Positions 16,314 through 24,898 of a stretch of 64,000 nt of DNA are shown piece by piece. Within the stretch, counting starts at the first letter, position 1. Every line of letters starts with the position of its first letter. The notes beneath the pieces are model-generated. The model worked only from the letters and a program-made list of their open reading frames with translations. It was not told the DNA's origin and ran no database searches. The position numbers and the translations under genes were made by a program. Source of the stretch: Insolitispirillum peregrinum (lineage in GTDB: Bacteria > Pseudomonadota > Alphaproteobacteria > Rhodospirillales > Rhodospirillaceae); NCBI RefSeq assembly GCF_042665255.1, contig NZ_JBHTCD010000010.1. The stretch is one strand, 5' to 3'.

Positions 16314-16410
16314 GAGCATTGTGCGAAAAGTGGGAACCGGTTTTCGCAAAGACAATGCGACAAAACGAAAAGGTAGAGCAGCGTGCCTGCGTCCGGTTTA
16401 ACGCACGCTG
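16314..16410 (+). repeat. long form of the palindromic repeat (family A), reference copy
   Basis: This is the clearest copy. GAGCATTGTGCGAAAAGTGG leads to AACCGGTTTTCGCAAAGACA, then ATGCGACAAAACGAAAAGG and a tail hairpin AGCGTGC...GCACGCT. It starts about 20 bases past the stop codon of the Ser/Thr-rich gene. Confidence 0.85.
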
Positions 16411-16463
16411 CGCTACAACGGCCAGAGCAGGCTCTGGCCGTTTGCCGTTCCGGGATGGCCCGT

Positions 16464-16643
16464 TCACTCGCTCGCACCGTGCTCCGGGGCAGCCTGCCAG
16501 CTTTCGATTTCCAGCTTTTTGGCTGGCTTCAGGCCCTTTTTGGCCCATTCATCAATGCCGTCCCGCCACATGAAGGACAAGGATTCCAGATCCTGTTCCG
16601 ACAGTTCGTTTTCGGTTGAAATGGTGTAAACGTATTTGGGCAT
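16464..16643 (-). CDS. small hypothetical protein (59 aa)
   Basis: A compact frame begins MPKYVYTISTENELSEQD and contains WRDGIDEWAKKGLKPAKK. It has a strong ribosome site (AGGAG six bases before the ATG at 16643). The composition is soluble, charged and mostly helical. I do not recognise the family. It is divergent from mepA. The good ribosome site and normal codon use make it likely to be real in spite of its size. Confidence 0.6.
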   Translation of the reverse strand: MPKYVYTISTENELSEQDLESLSFMWRDGIDEWAKKGLKPAKKLEIESWQAAPEHGASE

Positions 16644-16791
16644 GGTCTGCTCCTGCCAAGGGCGATGCGTCGCGCACACCGGATGCCATCCGGGTGCGGG
16701 TGAGAGCTCTGGGGGGGAGCAGCCAGAAACCTGTCCTGTAGCGAAGCGCGACTGCCGCCACGCGTCAAGCCTGATGATCGAGACCTGCCGC

Positions 16792-17643
16792 ATGAATCGA
16801 CCTGTTTCCCTGCTTCTGGCCTTGCCGATGACTGTGATGGCTCTCTCGCAGGCCAGTGCAGCCGGATGGTCCGATGTCAAAACACCGACCAAAGAGGCAC
16901 CGCGCTCCATCGGTCGCCCGAATCTCGGCTGTCTGGCCGGTGGGGTGGCCTTGCCGCTGGATGGCGTCGGCTATCACGTCCTGCGCCCCCAGCGAAATCG
17001 CTTTTATGGCCAGCCGGTGCTGCTGAAAACCATCACCGCCGTGGCCGAACAGATGGCAAAGCAGGGCCACGGGTCAATCCTGATCGGTGACATGAGCCAG
17101 CCACGCGGCGGGCGGATGAATTTTGGTCACGCCAGCCATCAGACCGGTCTGGATGTCGATCTGTGGCTGAAGATGCAGACCGGCCCGCTCAGTGCATCCG
17201 ACCGGGCCGAGCCGCAGGCCGTTTCGATGGTTCCGGTTGGTGCCCGGCAGGCGGACCCGACTTTGTGGGGACCGGCCCAGAGCGATCTGGTGCGCATCGC
17301 CGCCCAGCAACCCGCCGTGGTGCGGATTTTCGCCAATCCGGCGATCAAGGCCACCCTGTGCCAGACCTTTGCTCCACACGGCGAGGCCTCGGCTCCGGCC
17401 TGGCTGCGAAAAGTCCGACCATGGAAGGGGCATGATGAACATATCCATCTGCGCCTGTCCTGCCCGCCGGGAAACCGGGACTGCGTTGATCAGGACCCGC
17501 CCCCGTCAGGCAGCGGCTGTGGCGCCGAGTTGCAAGCGTGGTTCGAGCCACCGGTCACGCCAACCCTGCGGATACCGGTCGAGCCGCCGCCACCGGCTCC
17601 GACGCTGCCAAAAGCCTGTCAGGCCGTGCTGTCGCAAAAATAG
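16792..17643 (+). CDS. mepA: penicillin-insensitive murein DD/LD-endopeptidase
   Basis: MepA is a periplasmic zinc peptidase that cuts peptidoglycan cross-links. The 283-residue protein has a signal peptide (cleavage near SQASA-AGW) and the LAS metallopeptidase set: GHASHQTGLDVDLWL (zinc His and Asp) and KGHDEHIHLRLSCP near residue 215. Paired cysteines, also conserved in MepA, are present. Length fits E. coli MepA (274). The C-terminus is Pro-rich. The ATG at 16792 is preferred; one at 16774 is possible. Confidence 0.93.
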   Translation: MNRPVSLLLALPMTVMALSQASAAGWSDVKTPTKEAPRSIGRPNLGCLAGGVALPLDGVGYHVLRPQRNRFYGQPVLLKTITAVAEQMAKQGHGSILIGDMSQPRGGRMNFGHASHQTGLDVDLWLKMQTGPLSASDRAEPQAVSMVPVGARQADPTLWGPAQSDLVRIAAQQPAVVRIFANPAIKATLCQTFAPHGEASAPAWLRKVRPWKGHDEHIHLRLSCPPGNRDCVDQDPPPSGSGCGAELQAWFEPPVTPTLRIPVEPPPPAPTLPKACQAVLSQK

Positions 17644-17655
17644 CGACCTGTCATC

Positions 17656-18642
17656 TCAGTGCGGTGCCAGCAGGCAGTCGCGCAGGCTGTGGGCGGCTGC
17701 CCGCAGGGTTTGCGGATACTGCTGGGGTCCAGCCGGGAACGTCGCCCCCAGCGGATCAAGCACCGCGATGGTCGCCGGGGAATTTTCCGCCACCACCTTC
17801 GGCAAGCGGTCGGAAAACTGCGGTTCGGCGAAAATGCAGCGTACCCCTGCTGTCTTGATATGGGCGCGCAGTTCGGCCAGTCGCCTGGCTCCCATCGGCT
17901 GGCCCGGATCAATGGTCAACGCCCCGACAGCGGTCAGGCCATAGCGTTTTTCCATATGCTGATAGGCGTCATGGAACACCAGAAACGGCAGGCGTTGAAC
18001 CGGGATCAAGGTCTCGCGCAATTCCTCGTCCAGAGCCTGCAACGACTGGTCCAGACGTTGGGCCCGCTGCTGATAGGCGGCGGCGTGCTCCGGGTCAGCC
18101 TTGGCCAGCGCATCGGCCATTGCCGCCACCCATGCACGGGCATTGGCCGGGTTCATCCACAGGTGCTGGTCTTCGCCATGCTCTTCGTCATGGCCCTCGG
18201 CTGCATCATGGTCATGATGATCATCGGCTTTGCCCTGGACCTCGTCGTCATGGTGGTGCTCTCCCCACGGTCCGCCCTGTCGCAACGGCAGATGCTCGAC
18301 ACCCGGAACCTCTGCCAGCTCGACGATGATTGCATGGCGCGGCACGCTGCCCAGAACACGCGGCAGAAAACTTTCCAGCCCCGGACCGACCCAGAAAATC
18401 ACGTCCGCTTCGGCGAGGGCGACCGTATCCGATGGCTTCATGGCGTAAGTATGCGGCGATGTTCCCGTCGGGACCAGTTGCCGCACCTCTCCCACGCCAT
18501 CCATCAGGGCGGCGGCCAGGGACTGGACCGGTGCAATCGAGGCCACCACCGCCGGAGCCGCCACCGCCGGTCGGGCCACCGACAGGCCAGCGACAACAGA
18601 CAACACGGCCAGAACAGCACAGGCAGAACGGACGAACGGCAT
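17656..18642 (-). CDS. znuA: zinc ABC transporter substrate-binding protein
   Basis: ZnuA captures Zn2+ in the periplasm for ZnuBC. The 328-residue protein has a signal peptide (cleavage near AVAA-PAVV) and zinc-site His64 in SPHTYAMKPSD. A long His/Asp-rich loop follows at about 128-160 (EHHHDDEVQGKADDHHDHD and HDEEHGEDQHLW), then HDAYQHMEKRYGL and EPQFSD. The loop is typical of zinc rather than manganese binders. ATG 18642 follows AGGAA by six bases; an upstream TTG (18687) is rejected. It is divergent from zur-znuCB with a Zur box between. Confidence 0.95.
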   Translation of the reverse strand: MPFVRSACAVLAVLSVVAGLSVARPAVAAPAVVASIAPVQSLAAALMDGVGEVRQLVPTGTSPHTYAMKPSDTVALAEADVIFWVGPGLESFLPRVLGSVPRHAIIVELAEVPGVEHLPLRQGGPWGEHHHDDEVQGKADDHHDHDAAEGHDEEHGEDQHLWMNPANARAWVAAMADALAKADPEHAAAYQQRAQRLDQSLQALDEELRETLIPVQRLPFLVFHDAYQHMEKRYGLTAVGALTIDPGQPMGARRLAELRAHIKTAGVRCIFAEPQFSDRLPKVVAENSPATIAVLDPLGATFPAGPQQYPQTLRAAAHSLRDCLLAPH

Positions 18643-18671
18643 GGAAATTCCTGCTGGCAAGAGGAGAGACT

Positions 18672-18700
18672 TTGACGGATTGGTCAAACAGGTCTACATA
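18672..18700 (+). promoter_or_regulatory. predicted sigma70 promoter of zur-znuCB
   Basis: TTGACG (18672-18677), a 17-base spacer and TACATA (18695-18700). Transcription would start near 18707, so the Zur box at 18721-18735 would lie just downstream of the start point. Confidence 0.6.
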
Positions 18701-18712
18701 TGGAGGCACAAA

Positions 18713-18741
18713 GACATAGATGTTATAACATAACAACTCAA
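18713..18741 (-). promoter_or_regulatory. predicted sigma70 promoter of znuA
   Basis: On the minus strand TTGAGT (18741-18736) and TATGTC (18718-18713) are separated by exactly 17 bases. That spacer contains the whole Zur box, so bound repressor would block RNA polymerase. Confidence 0.55.
18721..18735. promoter_or_regulatory. Zur box
   Basis: The perfect inverted repeat TGTTAT-AAC-ATAACA matches the AT-rich palindromic sites of Fur-family zinc repressors and lies in the znuA-zur gap. It is placed to repress both promoters when zinc is plentiful. Confidence 0.8.
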
Positions 18742-18766
18742 GACCTTGCTGTCACCGGATGATGTG

Positions 18767-19387
18767 ATGCCGATGCGCGCTCTGTTCCCTGTTCCGCATC
18801 CTTTTCGGAGTCCTTCTGCCGATACAGGCGGAGCCTCCCCTGCCTTTCTGCCGGTCGGGCACGATCATGCCCAGTGCCGCCGCGATGCCCTGAACAAAGC
18901 CGAGGAACAGTGCCGCCAGCACGGTGCCCGCCTGACCGATATCCGGCGCAAGGTGCTCGACATCCTGTGGGATGATCATCGCCCGATCAGCGCCTATGAC
19001 ATTCTGCACCGGCTGAATGCTCAAAGCGCCATCGACAGTCCGCACAGCAAACCCGCCGCCCCGCCGGTGGTCTATCGCGCGCTGGATTTCCTGATCACCC
19101 ACGGTCTGGCCCACAAGCTGACCAGCCTGAACGCCTTTATCGGCAGCGCCCATCCGGGCCGCCAGCACGGCGCACAGTTTTTCATCTGTCGGTCCTGCCA
19201 CACGGTGGCCGAAGTGCGCAGCGCGCGCATCGGGCAGGAAATCTCGGCGGCGGCGGCGGTGCTGGGGTTTGAGGTTCAGGCCCCGGTGGTCGAGGTCGAA
19301 GGCTTGTGTCCGGCCTGTCGCCCGGCCCACAGCGCCCCTTGCGCCGGGCACGACAACGCCTGTGCCTGCGGACAGTCGGAACCATGA
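18767..19387 (+). CDS. zur: zinc uptake regulator, Fur family
   Basis: This is a roughly 206-residue Fur-family repressor. The winged-helix part has LTDIRRKVLDILWDDHRPISAYDIL and PVVYRALDFLITHGLAHKL. The dimer domain holds ICRSCHTVAEV and GLCPACRP, whose four cysteines form the structural zinc site. A further Cys/His-rich tail (CAGHDNACACGQ) follows. The location with znuA, znuC and znuB identifies it as Zur. The start is uncertain: ATG 18767, ATG 18773 and TTG 18746 are in frame. Its TGA overlaps the znuC ATG. Confidence 0.93.
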   Translation: MPMRALFPVPHPFRSPSADTGGASPAFLPVGHDHAQCRRDALNKAEEQCRQHGARLTDIRRKVLDILWDDHRPISAYDILHRLNAQSAIDSPHSKPAAPPVVYRALDFLITHGLAHKLTSLNAFIGSAHPGRQHGAQFFICRSCHTVAEVRSARIGQEISAAAAVLGFEVQAPVVEVEGLCPACRPAHSAPCAGHDNACACGQSEP

Positions 19388-20223
19388 TGAACGCCCCGTT
19401 TCCCGACCTGCCGCTGCCCCTGTCCCCCGAACACACCGTCCCCCCGCTGATCGAAGCCCGCGGCCTGAGCATCACCAAGGGCCGACGGACGATTCTCGAT
19501 GGCGTTGATCTGGCGGTTCATGACGGCGAAATCATCACCATCGTCGGCCCCAACGGTGCCGGGAAAAGCACCCTGCTGCGGGCCTTGATGGGGCTGGAAC
19601 GCCCGACCCGAGGCGACATCCAGCGCCAGAGCGGCCTGAAAATCGGCTATCTGCCGCAAAAACTGCACCTTGATCCGGTCCTGCCGCTGACCGTCGAGCG
19701 CCTGCTGACCCTGACCCATCGCCACAGCCCGGCGGCGGTTCAGGCCGCCCTGACCGAAGTACAGGTTCCCCACCTGCTGCGGGCGCAGGTCCATGGCTTG
19801 TCAGGCGGTGAAATGCAGCGCGTCCTGCTCGCCCGCGCCATCCTGCGCGAACCGCAGGTTCTGTTCCTCGACGAGCCAACGCAAGGCGTTGACTATGCCG
19901 GACAAATCGAACTGTACGACCTGATCGGCACAGTACGCTACCGTCACCGCTGTGCAGTGGTGATGATCTCGCATGATCCGCATGTGGTCACCGCCACCAC
20001 TGACCGGGTGGTGTTCCTGCATCACCGCATCTGTTGTGCGGGCCGACCGGAAACCGTCACCCGTCATCCCGACTATCTGCGTCTGTTTGGCGGGGCTGCC
20101 GCCGGGCATCTGGCGGTTTATACCCACCACCACCAGCACACCCGCCCGGCGGAAACCAGTGATGCCGTTGGTGGCTGTGACTGCACTGCCCCATCAGCCC
20201 GTCCGAGTTCTCCGCATGCTTGA
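19384..20223 (+). CDS. znuC: zinc ABC transporter ATP-binding protein
   Basis: ZnuC is the cytoplasmic ATPase of the zinc importer. Of 279 residues, the ABC core shows Walker A GPNGAGKST, the signature LSGGEMQR, Walker B VLFLDEPTQGVD and the switch histidine in MISHDPH. The tail beyond about residue 240 is His-rich (YTHHHQHT) and may bind zinc. It overlaps zur by an ATGA and overlaps znuB by eight bases, so the three genes form a tightly coupled operon. Confidence 0.95.
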   Translation: MMNAPFPDLPLPLSPEHTVPPLIEARGLSITKGRRTILDGVDLAVHDGEIITIVGPNGAGKSTLLRALMGLERPTRGDIQRQSGLKIGYLPQKLHLDPVLPLTVERLLTLTHRHSPAAVQAALTEVQVPHLLRAQVHGLSGGEMQRVLLARAILREPQVLFLDEPTQGVDYAGQIELYDLIGTVRYRHRCAVVMISHDPHVVTATTDRVVFLHHRICCAGRPETVTRHPDYLRLFGGAAAGHLAVYTHHHQHTRPAETSDAVGGCDCTAPSARPSSPHA

Positions 20224-21025
20224 GCTGCTGTCCCAGGATTTTGTGATTCGTGCCGTTGTTGCCGGAATCGGTGTTGCCTGTGCCGCCGGTCCGCTGGGCT
20301 GCCTGATTGTCTGGCGGCGGATGTCGTATTTTGGCGATGCCATGGCCCATTCGGCCCTGCTCGGCATTGCGCTCGGGCTGTGGCTGGGTCTGGACCTGAT
20401 CGGCAGCGTGGCCGCTGTCGGTATCGCCCTCGCCGCCTTTCTTGCCGTCCTGATGCGACAACGGCTGGTGGCCCCGGATACCCTGCTCGGCATCTTTTCC
20501 CACGGTGCCCTTGCCAGCGGCCTGATCGTGCTTGGCTTTCTGGGAACGGTGCGCATTGATCTGCACGGCTGGCTGTTCGGCGACATTCTGGCTGTGGCCG
20601 ACAGCGAGCTGTGGTGGATCTGGGGGGGAGCCGCCGCAGTGGTGGTCTGCCTGCTGGCCCTGTGGCGGGTGTTGCTGGCCGCCACGGTCAACAGCGAACT
20701 GGCGCGGGCCGAAGGCATGCCGGTCAGCCTGGCCGAAGGGGCGTTCATGCTGATGATGGCCCTGACCGTGGCTGCCGCCATCAAGGTGGTCGGTGTGGTG
20801 CTGACCACCGCCCTGCTGATCATCCCCGCCGCCGCCGCCCGCCAGTGGGCGCGCACCCCGGAGTCCATGGCCCTGTCGGCGGCGCTGATCGGCGCTCTGT
20901 CGGTGCTGATCGGGGTCGGCAGTTCCTTGCAGTGGGACAGCCCGGCAGGACCTTCAATCGTGGTTTCCTGTGTGGTGATTTTTCTGTCGGCCTTTACCGG
21001 ACGACTGCTGTTGCGCCGCGCCTGA
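20216..21025 (+). CDS. znuB: zinc ABC transporter permease
   Basis: The 269-residue inner-membrane permease of the ABC-3 (ZnuB/MntB) family has about eight hydrophobic helices. Recognisable are GPLGCLIVWRRMSYFGDAMAHSALLG, the hallmark segment of this family near residue 30, and the C-terminal IKVVGVVLTTALLIIPAA. ATG 20216 overlaps the znuC stop codon, as is common for translationally coupled ABC genes. A weak hairpin AGGCAG/CTGCCT lies about 30 bases after the stop. Confidence 0.94.
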   Translation: MLELLSQDFVIRAVVAGIGVACAAGPLGCLIVWRRMSYFGDAMAHSALLGIALGLWLGLDLIGSVAAVGIALAAFLAVLMRQRLVAPDTLLGIFSHGALASGLIVLGFLGTVRIDLHGWLFGDILAVADSELWWIWGGAAAVVVCLLALWRVLLAATVNSELARAEGMPVSLAEGAFMLMMALTVAAAIKVVGVVLTTALLIIPAAAARQWARTPESMALSAALIGALSVLIGVGSSLQWDSPAGPSIVVSCVVIFLSAFTGRLLLRRA

Positions 21026-21339
21026 GGACGTGACACCATCCCGCAGGTTCCGTACCAGGCAGAAAGCCTGCCTCTTGTCGTTGCATCCCGACCTTGCGGG
21101 CCGGGACGGCTCTCCGGAATGGCCCGCGCTGTGGCAGAACTGTCCCACCCGTGCCCGTTTCTGCGCCACAAAGCCCTTACCCGGCGGAAGAGTGCTTGTA
21201 AATGCGACTTGTCCCGAGTAAACGCTTTCAGTAAACTCGCCGGGAACCTGGAGCGGGGGGGGAACTTCAAGATCCCGCCAAGTCCTTGCCAAACATACCC
21301 GATCCCGGCCGGGCGTCGGCAATAACCAAAGGTAGTTCG
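21026..21339 (+). other. intergenic region between znuB and a lipoprotein gene
   Basis: Apart from a short hairpin AGGCAG-AAAGC-CTGCCT (about 21057-21073) followed by CTTGT, which may end the zinc operon transcript, I see no gene or repeat here. The promoter of the lipoprotein gene should lie in the last 150 bases. Confidence 0.4.
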
Positions 21340-22497
21340 ATGGCGCTGTCCAAATCGCGAATCCTCGTTCTTGGCGCGGCATTCGCTCTTGCGGGATGTT
21401 CTTTCGCTTCTGATGCCCTCTTCCCGTCGCTCGGCGGTCCCGAAGGGACGCAACAAGGCCAACCCGCTGCCACTGGCACGGGATCATCCGCGGTCGAAGC
21501 CAGCCCCGACGCCAGCCTGAATGGCCCGCCCTCGATGGGAAGCACCAATTTCGTGCCGGGTTCCGTCACCCCCGGCAGCTCGACCGGCACCTTTGTCGGC
21601 CAGAAGGTGCAGGGCTTCCGTGGCGAGCTGCGTCAGTTGCAAGACACCGTGCGTCAGCGCAATCAGATCCTGCAATCGATTCGCAATGAGACAGTGCAGG
21701 ACAGCCAGCGGTATCACGAAACCATCGCAACCGTGAACGCCCGCCTGCAGGTTGGTACCACCCCCGGCAACCCGGTCCTGAACCAGAAGTGGAGCATGGC
21801 ACAGGGTCAGCTCGACAAGCTCAATCAGGACATCGCCGGCATGAACCAGCTCGCCACCCAGGTGGCCAGCGACAGTGCGATGGCCGCCTACCTGCTCGAC
21901 AGCGTGCGCGCCGCCTATGGCCTGTCCGGTGCGGTCGAAGAAGACCATCGTCAGCTGCGGATTCTCGAAGACGAAACCAACCAGACCACCGTGCTGATTG
22001 AACGCCTGCTGTCCGAACTGTCGCAGGACATCTCGCGCCAGCAGTCCTATGTCTCGAACGAGCGCAGCAACCTCAATACCCTCGCCCTCGGGATCAAGAA
22101 CGGCCAGATGTACGGTGCCTCGCTGGCCAATCAGGCCCTGATGCGCAGCGCCGCCATGGCCCCGGCCGACAACAGCCCGGCCCAGATCGGCAATCGCCGT
22201 CCGCTGGTGGTGATCCGTTTCGACCGCAGCAATGTCGCCTATGAACAGCCGCTGTATCAGGCCGTTTCGCGTGCCATCGAACGTCGCCCGGATGCCCAGT
22301 TCGATGTGGTCGCCGTTTCGCCGACCGATGGCGCCTCGGCTGGTCAGCAGGCCCTGAACGCCAGCGCCGCCCGCCGTTCGGCGGAACAGGTGGTGCGGTC
22401 GCTGTCCGATATGGGCCTGGCCCCCGGGCAGATCCGCATGTCGTCGACCACCAGCGCCTCTGTTGGTTCCAACGAGGTCCATGTTTACGTGCGCTAA
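21340..22497 (+). CDS. outer-membrane lipoprotein with coiled coil and OmpA-like C-terminus
   Basis: The 385-residue protein starts with a lipoprotein signal: hydrophobic LVLGAAFALAGC with the lipobox cysteine near residue 19. A Ser/Gly/Pro-rich linker follows, then a long helical part rich in Gln/Arg heptads (FRGELRQLQDTVRQRNQIL, ERLLSELSQDISRQQSYV). The C-terminal about 100 residues (PLVVIRFDRSNVAYEQPL to EVHVYVR) resemble a divergent OmpA/MotB peptidoglycan-binding domain. It probably tethers the outer membrane to the wall. ATG 21340 has AAAGGT upstream. No close named homologue is recognised. Confidence 0.75.
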   Translation: MALSKSRILVLGAAFALAGCSFASDALFPSLGGPEGTQQGQPAATGTGSSAVEASPDASLNGPPSMGSTNFVPGSVTPGSSTGTFVGQKVQGFRGELRQLQDTVRQRNQILQSIRNETVQDSQRYHETIATVNARLQVGTTPGNPVLNQKWSMAQGQLDKLNQDIAGMNQLATQVASDSAMAAYLLDSVRAAYGLSGAVEEDHRQLRILEDETNQTTVLIERLLSELSQDISRQQSYVSNERSNLNTLALGIKNGQMYGASLANQALMRSAAMAPADNSPAQIGNRRPLVVIRFDRSNVAYEQPLYQAVSRAIERRPDAQFDVVAVSPTDGASAGQQALNASAARRSAEQVVRSLSDMGLAPGQIRMSSTTSASVGSNEVHVYVR

Positions 22498-22540
22498 ACA
22501 GGTCTCCTCCCGCGTGGGAGAAAACCGGTCTGTTGTCGAC

Positions 22541-22572
22541 TATAGGCTCCCGCTTTGGGAGCCTATATTTTT
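22541..22572 (+). terminator. rho-independent terminator after the lipoprotein gene
   Basis: The perfect 11-base stem TATAGGCTCCC / GGGAGCCTATA with a five-base loop is followed by TTTTTG. Confidence 0.9.
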
Positions 22573-22608
22573 GTGGTCTGTTGCCCTCATCCTGTCCTGC
22601 GGTACGTC

Positions 22609-23265
22609 ATGATCCCGGAACTGCTGACGACCTTTCCCGCCTTGATGGCGCTTGATGCTCCGGCCCGGACGATGCTGGCTGGCGCAGCGCGTCCGGTTAC
22701 CCTGTCGGCCGGGACGATGGTCTTTGCCGATGGTTCGCCCTGTCAGGCCTTTACCCTGCTGACCAGCGGCTGCATCCGGGTGCAGAAAGTGGCCGAGACC
22801 GGCCGCGAGATCGTCCTGTACCGGGTCGAAGCCGGGCAGACCTGCGTGCTGACCACCAACTGCCTGCTGGCCGAGACCGCCTATGGCGCCGAAGGCATCA
22901 CCGAGACGCCGGTGCAGGGCTACATCCTGCCGCCTGCGACCTTTCAGAGCCTGCTGGCATCCTCACAAGCCTTTCGGACCTTTGTGTTTTCCGCCTATGC
23001 CAGCCGGATCAGCGACCTGTTGATGCTGATCGAGGAAGTGGCCTTTGGACGGATCGACAGCCGTCTGGCCCACCTGCTGCTCCAGCGGGCCGAGCAGGAC
23101 ATGCTGCAAGCCACCCATCAGGAGCTGGCCACCGATCTGGGCAGTGCCCGCGAAGTCATTTCGCGCCAGTTGAAAGACTTTGAGCGACGCGGCTGGGTTG
23201 CCCTGGCGCGTGGACGCATACACCTTTTGGAAAAACCTGCCCTGTTACAATTGGCAAGCCGATAA
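22609..23265 (+). CDS. Crp/Fnr-family transcriptional regulator
   Basis: The 218-residue regulator has a cyclic-nucleotide-binding-like beta barrel (about 25-125) and a C-terminal HTH (ATHQELATDLGSAREVISRQ, about 165-185). Cysteines in GQTCVLTTNCLLAETAYGAEG occupy the region where cNMP would bind, and the usual phosphate-binding RxS motif is not evident, so cAMP is probably not the ligand. The FNR iron-sulfur cysteine cluster at the N-terminus is absent. A cytochrome c gene follows 23 bases downstream, suggesting redox-linked control (inference). Confidence 0.85.
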   Translation: MIPELLTTFPALMALDAPARTMLAGAARPVTLSAGTMVFADGSPCQAFTLLTSGCIRVQKVAETGREIVLYRVEAGQTCVLTTNCLLAETAYGAEGITETPVQGYILPPATFQSLLASSQAFRTFVFSAYASRISDLLMLIEEVAFGRIDSRLAHLLLQRAEQDMLQATHQELATDLGSAREVISRQLKDFERRGWVALARGRIHLLEKPALLQLASR

Positions 23266-23288
23266 CCCCAAGCGAAGAGGCCGTTGCG

Positions 23289-23795
23289 ATGACCAGCCCC
23301 CATTCCCTGCTGCACCGGCTCCCTGTGGCCCTGCTTTTTCTTGCCCTTGCAACAACACTGGGCAGCACCGCAGTCCGGGCCGAGTCCGGGCCGGATGGCA
23401 TGCCGGGCGAAAAGACCTTTCGCATCATCTGCCAGAGCTGCCATCTGGAAAGTCTGGATCTGGCTGCTGCCGGGCCGGATGGCGACAGTGCGCTGGCCGC
23501 CCCGCCGATGGACTGGCTCAGCACCGCCATCCGCATGCGCCAGAACAACGACGAGGCCGAGTTTGTCGGCCATGTGGTCAGCTATCTGCGCCTGCCCGGT
23601 CTGGAACGCTCGCTGCTGCCCGGTGATGTCATTGCCCGCCACGGCGTGATGCCGCCGATCAGTGAGTATGGCCCGGAGCTGACCTATGACGACCTGACCG
23701 CCGTCGCCAGCTGGATCTATGGCCATTACAATTACAAAAAGCTGCTCCCCCAACTGCAAAAACACCTGCAAAGCCGACAGGGCAGTTCACAATAA
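23289..23795 (+). CDS. periplasmic class I cytochrome c
   Basis: The 168-residue precursor has a signal peptide (cleavage near VRA-ESG) and one heme-binding motif CQSCH at about residue 54. A distal methionine is likely in RHGVMPPIS. The C-terminal half is helical and ends in LPQLQKHLQSRQ. It probably shuttles electrons in the periplasm. It shares a likely transcript with the Crp/Fnr gene upstream. I cannot assign it to a particular oxidase or reductase. Confidence 0.85.
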   Translation: MTSPHSLLHRLPVALLFLALATTLGSTAVRAESGPDGMPGEKTFRIICQSCHLESLDLAAAGPDGDSALAAPPMDWLSTAIRMRQNNDEAEFVGHVVSYLRLPGLERSLLPGDVIARHGVMPPISEYGPELTYDDLTAVASWIYGHYNYKKLLPQLQKHLQSRQGSSQ

Positions 23796-23950
23796 CCAGC
23801 AGCACACCCTTGCCGTCGTTGGACAAACGGGCCCTTCCCTGCGTATCCTGATGGTTCTGGCCGTCCCCCGTTCACGGCTGCCCTCCCGCCGGTAGCGGTT
23901 CAGGCAGCGACGCAGCCAGACTCTCAGCATCACAGGAGGCCCGCTGTCCG

Positions 23951-24823
23951 ATGGCTCACTCTGCTCCCCCCGCCTCATCCCTGACCAGTCTGGTCTATGC
24001 CGATGGGCGCTGGCATGAAGGCAATCCGCCCCTGCTGGGTCCGCTGACCCACGGCGTGTGGCTGGGATCGACCATTTTCGATGGTGCCCGCTATTTCGAA
24101 GGCACCGCCCCGGACCTGATCCCTCACTGCGAGCGGGCGGTGCGCTCGGCCCGTCTGCTGGGGCTGCAACCGATGATCACCGGTCAGGAAATCGCCGAAC
24201 TGGCATGGGAAGGCATCATGCGCTTCCCGTCCGACGTTGCCCTGTACATCAAGCCACTGTTCTGGGGCGGCGGCGGCTTTATCGTCCCGGACCCGGCCTC
24301 GACCTGCTTTGCGCTGGCGCTGAATGTCTCGCCGATGCCCGAGCCCACCGGCTTTTCGGCCTGTCTGTCCAGCTTCCGCCGTCCGGCCCTCGACATGGCG
24401 CCGACGATGGCCAAGGCATCGTGCCTGTATCCCAACGTCGCCCGCTGCGTTGCCGAGGCGCAGGGCAAGGGCTTTGATACCGCCGTGGTGCGCGACCCGA
24501 ACGGCAATGTCGCCGAATTTGCCTACAACAACCTGTTTTACGCCAAGGATGGGCAGGTCCACACCCCGGCCCCCAATGGCACCTTCCTCAATGGCCTGAC
24601 CCGTCAGCGCATCATCGGCCTGTTGCGTGATGATGGTGTCGAGGTGATCGAGCGCGCCATTTCCTTTGCCGAGCTGATGGAGGCCGACGAAGTGTTTGCC
24701 ACCGGAAACTATGCCAAGGTTGGCCCCTGCACCCGCCTGGAAGACCGCGCCCTCGACCCCGGCCCCTTTGCCGCCCGCGCCCGCGCGCTGTACTGGGAAT
24801 TCGCCCGTGCGTCAGCCCGCTGA
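23951..24823 (+). CDS. ilvE: branched-chain amino acid aminotransferase (class IV PLP)
   Basis: The 290-residue fold-type IV transaminase interconverts Leu, Ile and Val with their 2-oxo acids. It shows DGARYFEGTAPDLIPHCERA near residue 45, the PLP lysine in TMAKASCLYPNVAR (about residue 155), VAEFAYNNLFYAKDG, and NGLTRQRIIGLL. D-amino acid transaminase and ADC lyase belong to the same fold, so the substrate is inferred. The ribosome site AGGAGG lies upstream of ATG 23951. The symbol is tentative because alphaproteobacteria often have several copies. Confidence 0.82.
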   Translation: MAHSAPPASSLTSLVYADGRWHEGNPPLLGPLTHGVWLGSTIFDGARYFEGTAPDLIPHCERAVRSARLLGLQPMITGQEIAELAWEGIMRFPSDVALYIKPLFWGGGGFIVPDPASTCFALALNVSPMPEPTGFSACLSSFRRPALDMAPTMAKASCLYPNVARCVAEAQGKGFDTAVVRDPNGNVAEFAYNNLFYAKDGQVHTPAPNGTFLNGLTRQRIIGLLRDDGVEVIERAISFAELMEADEVFATGNYAKVGPCTRLEDRALDPGPFAARARALYWEFARASAR

Positions 24824-24898
24824 CCCGCAGGACACACACACCGGACACCGCGCCTTGCGCGGCCGGTATAAAAACAAGATCCTCAGGAGGACTTCGCC

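Noticed and set aside
16636..16791. Upstream extension of mepA from 16636
   Set aside because: It would overlap the small divergent gene and precede the signal peptide; ATG 16792 gives the normal MepA N-terminus.
19973..20215. N-terminal extension of znuB from 19973
   Set aside because: The extra 81 codons lie inside znuC in another frame; the start at 20216 overlapping the znuC stop is the usual arrangement.
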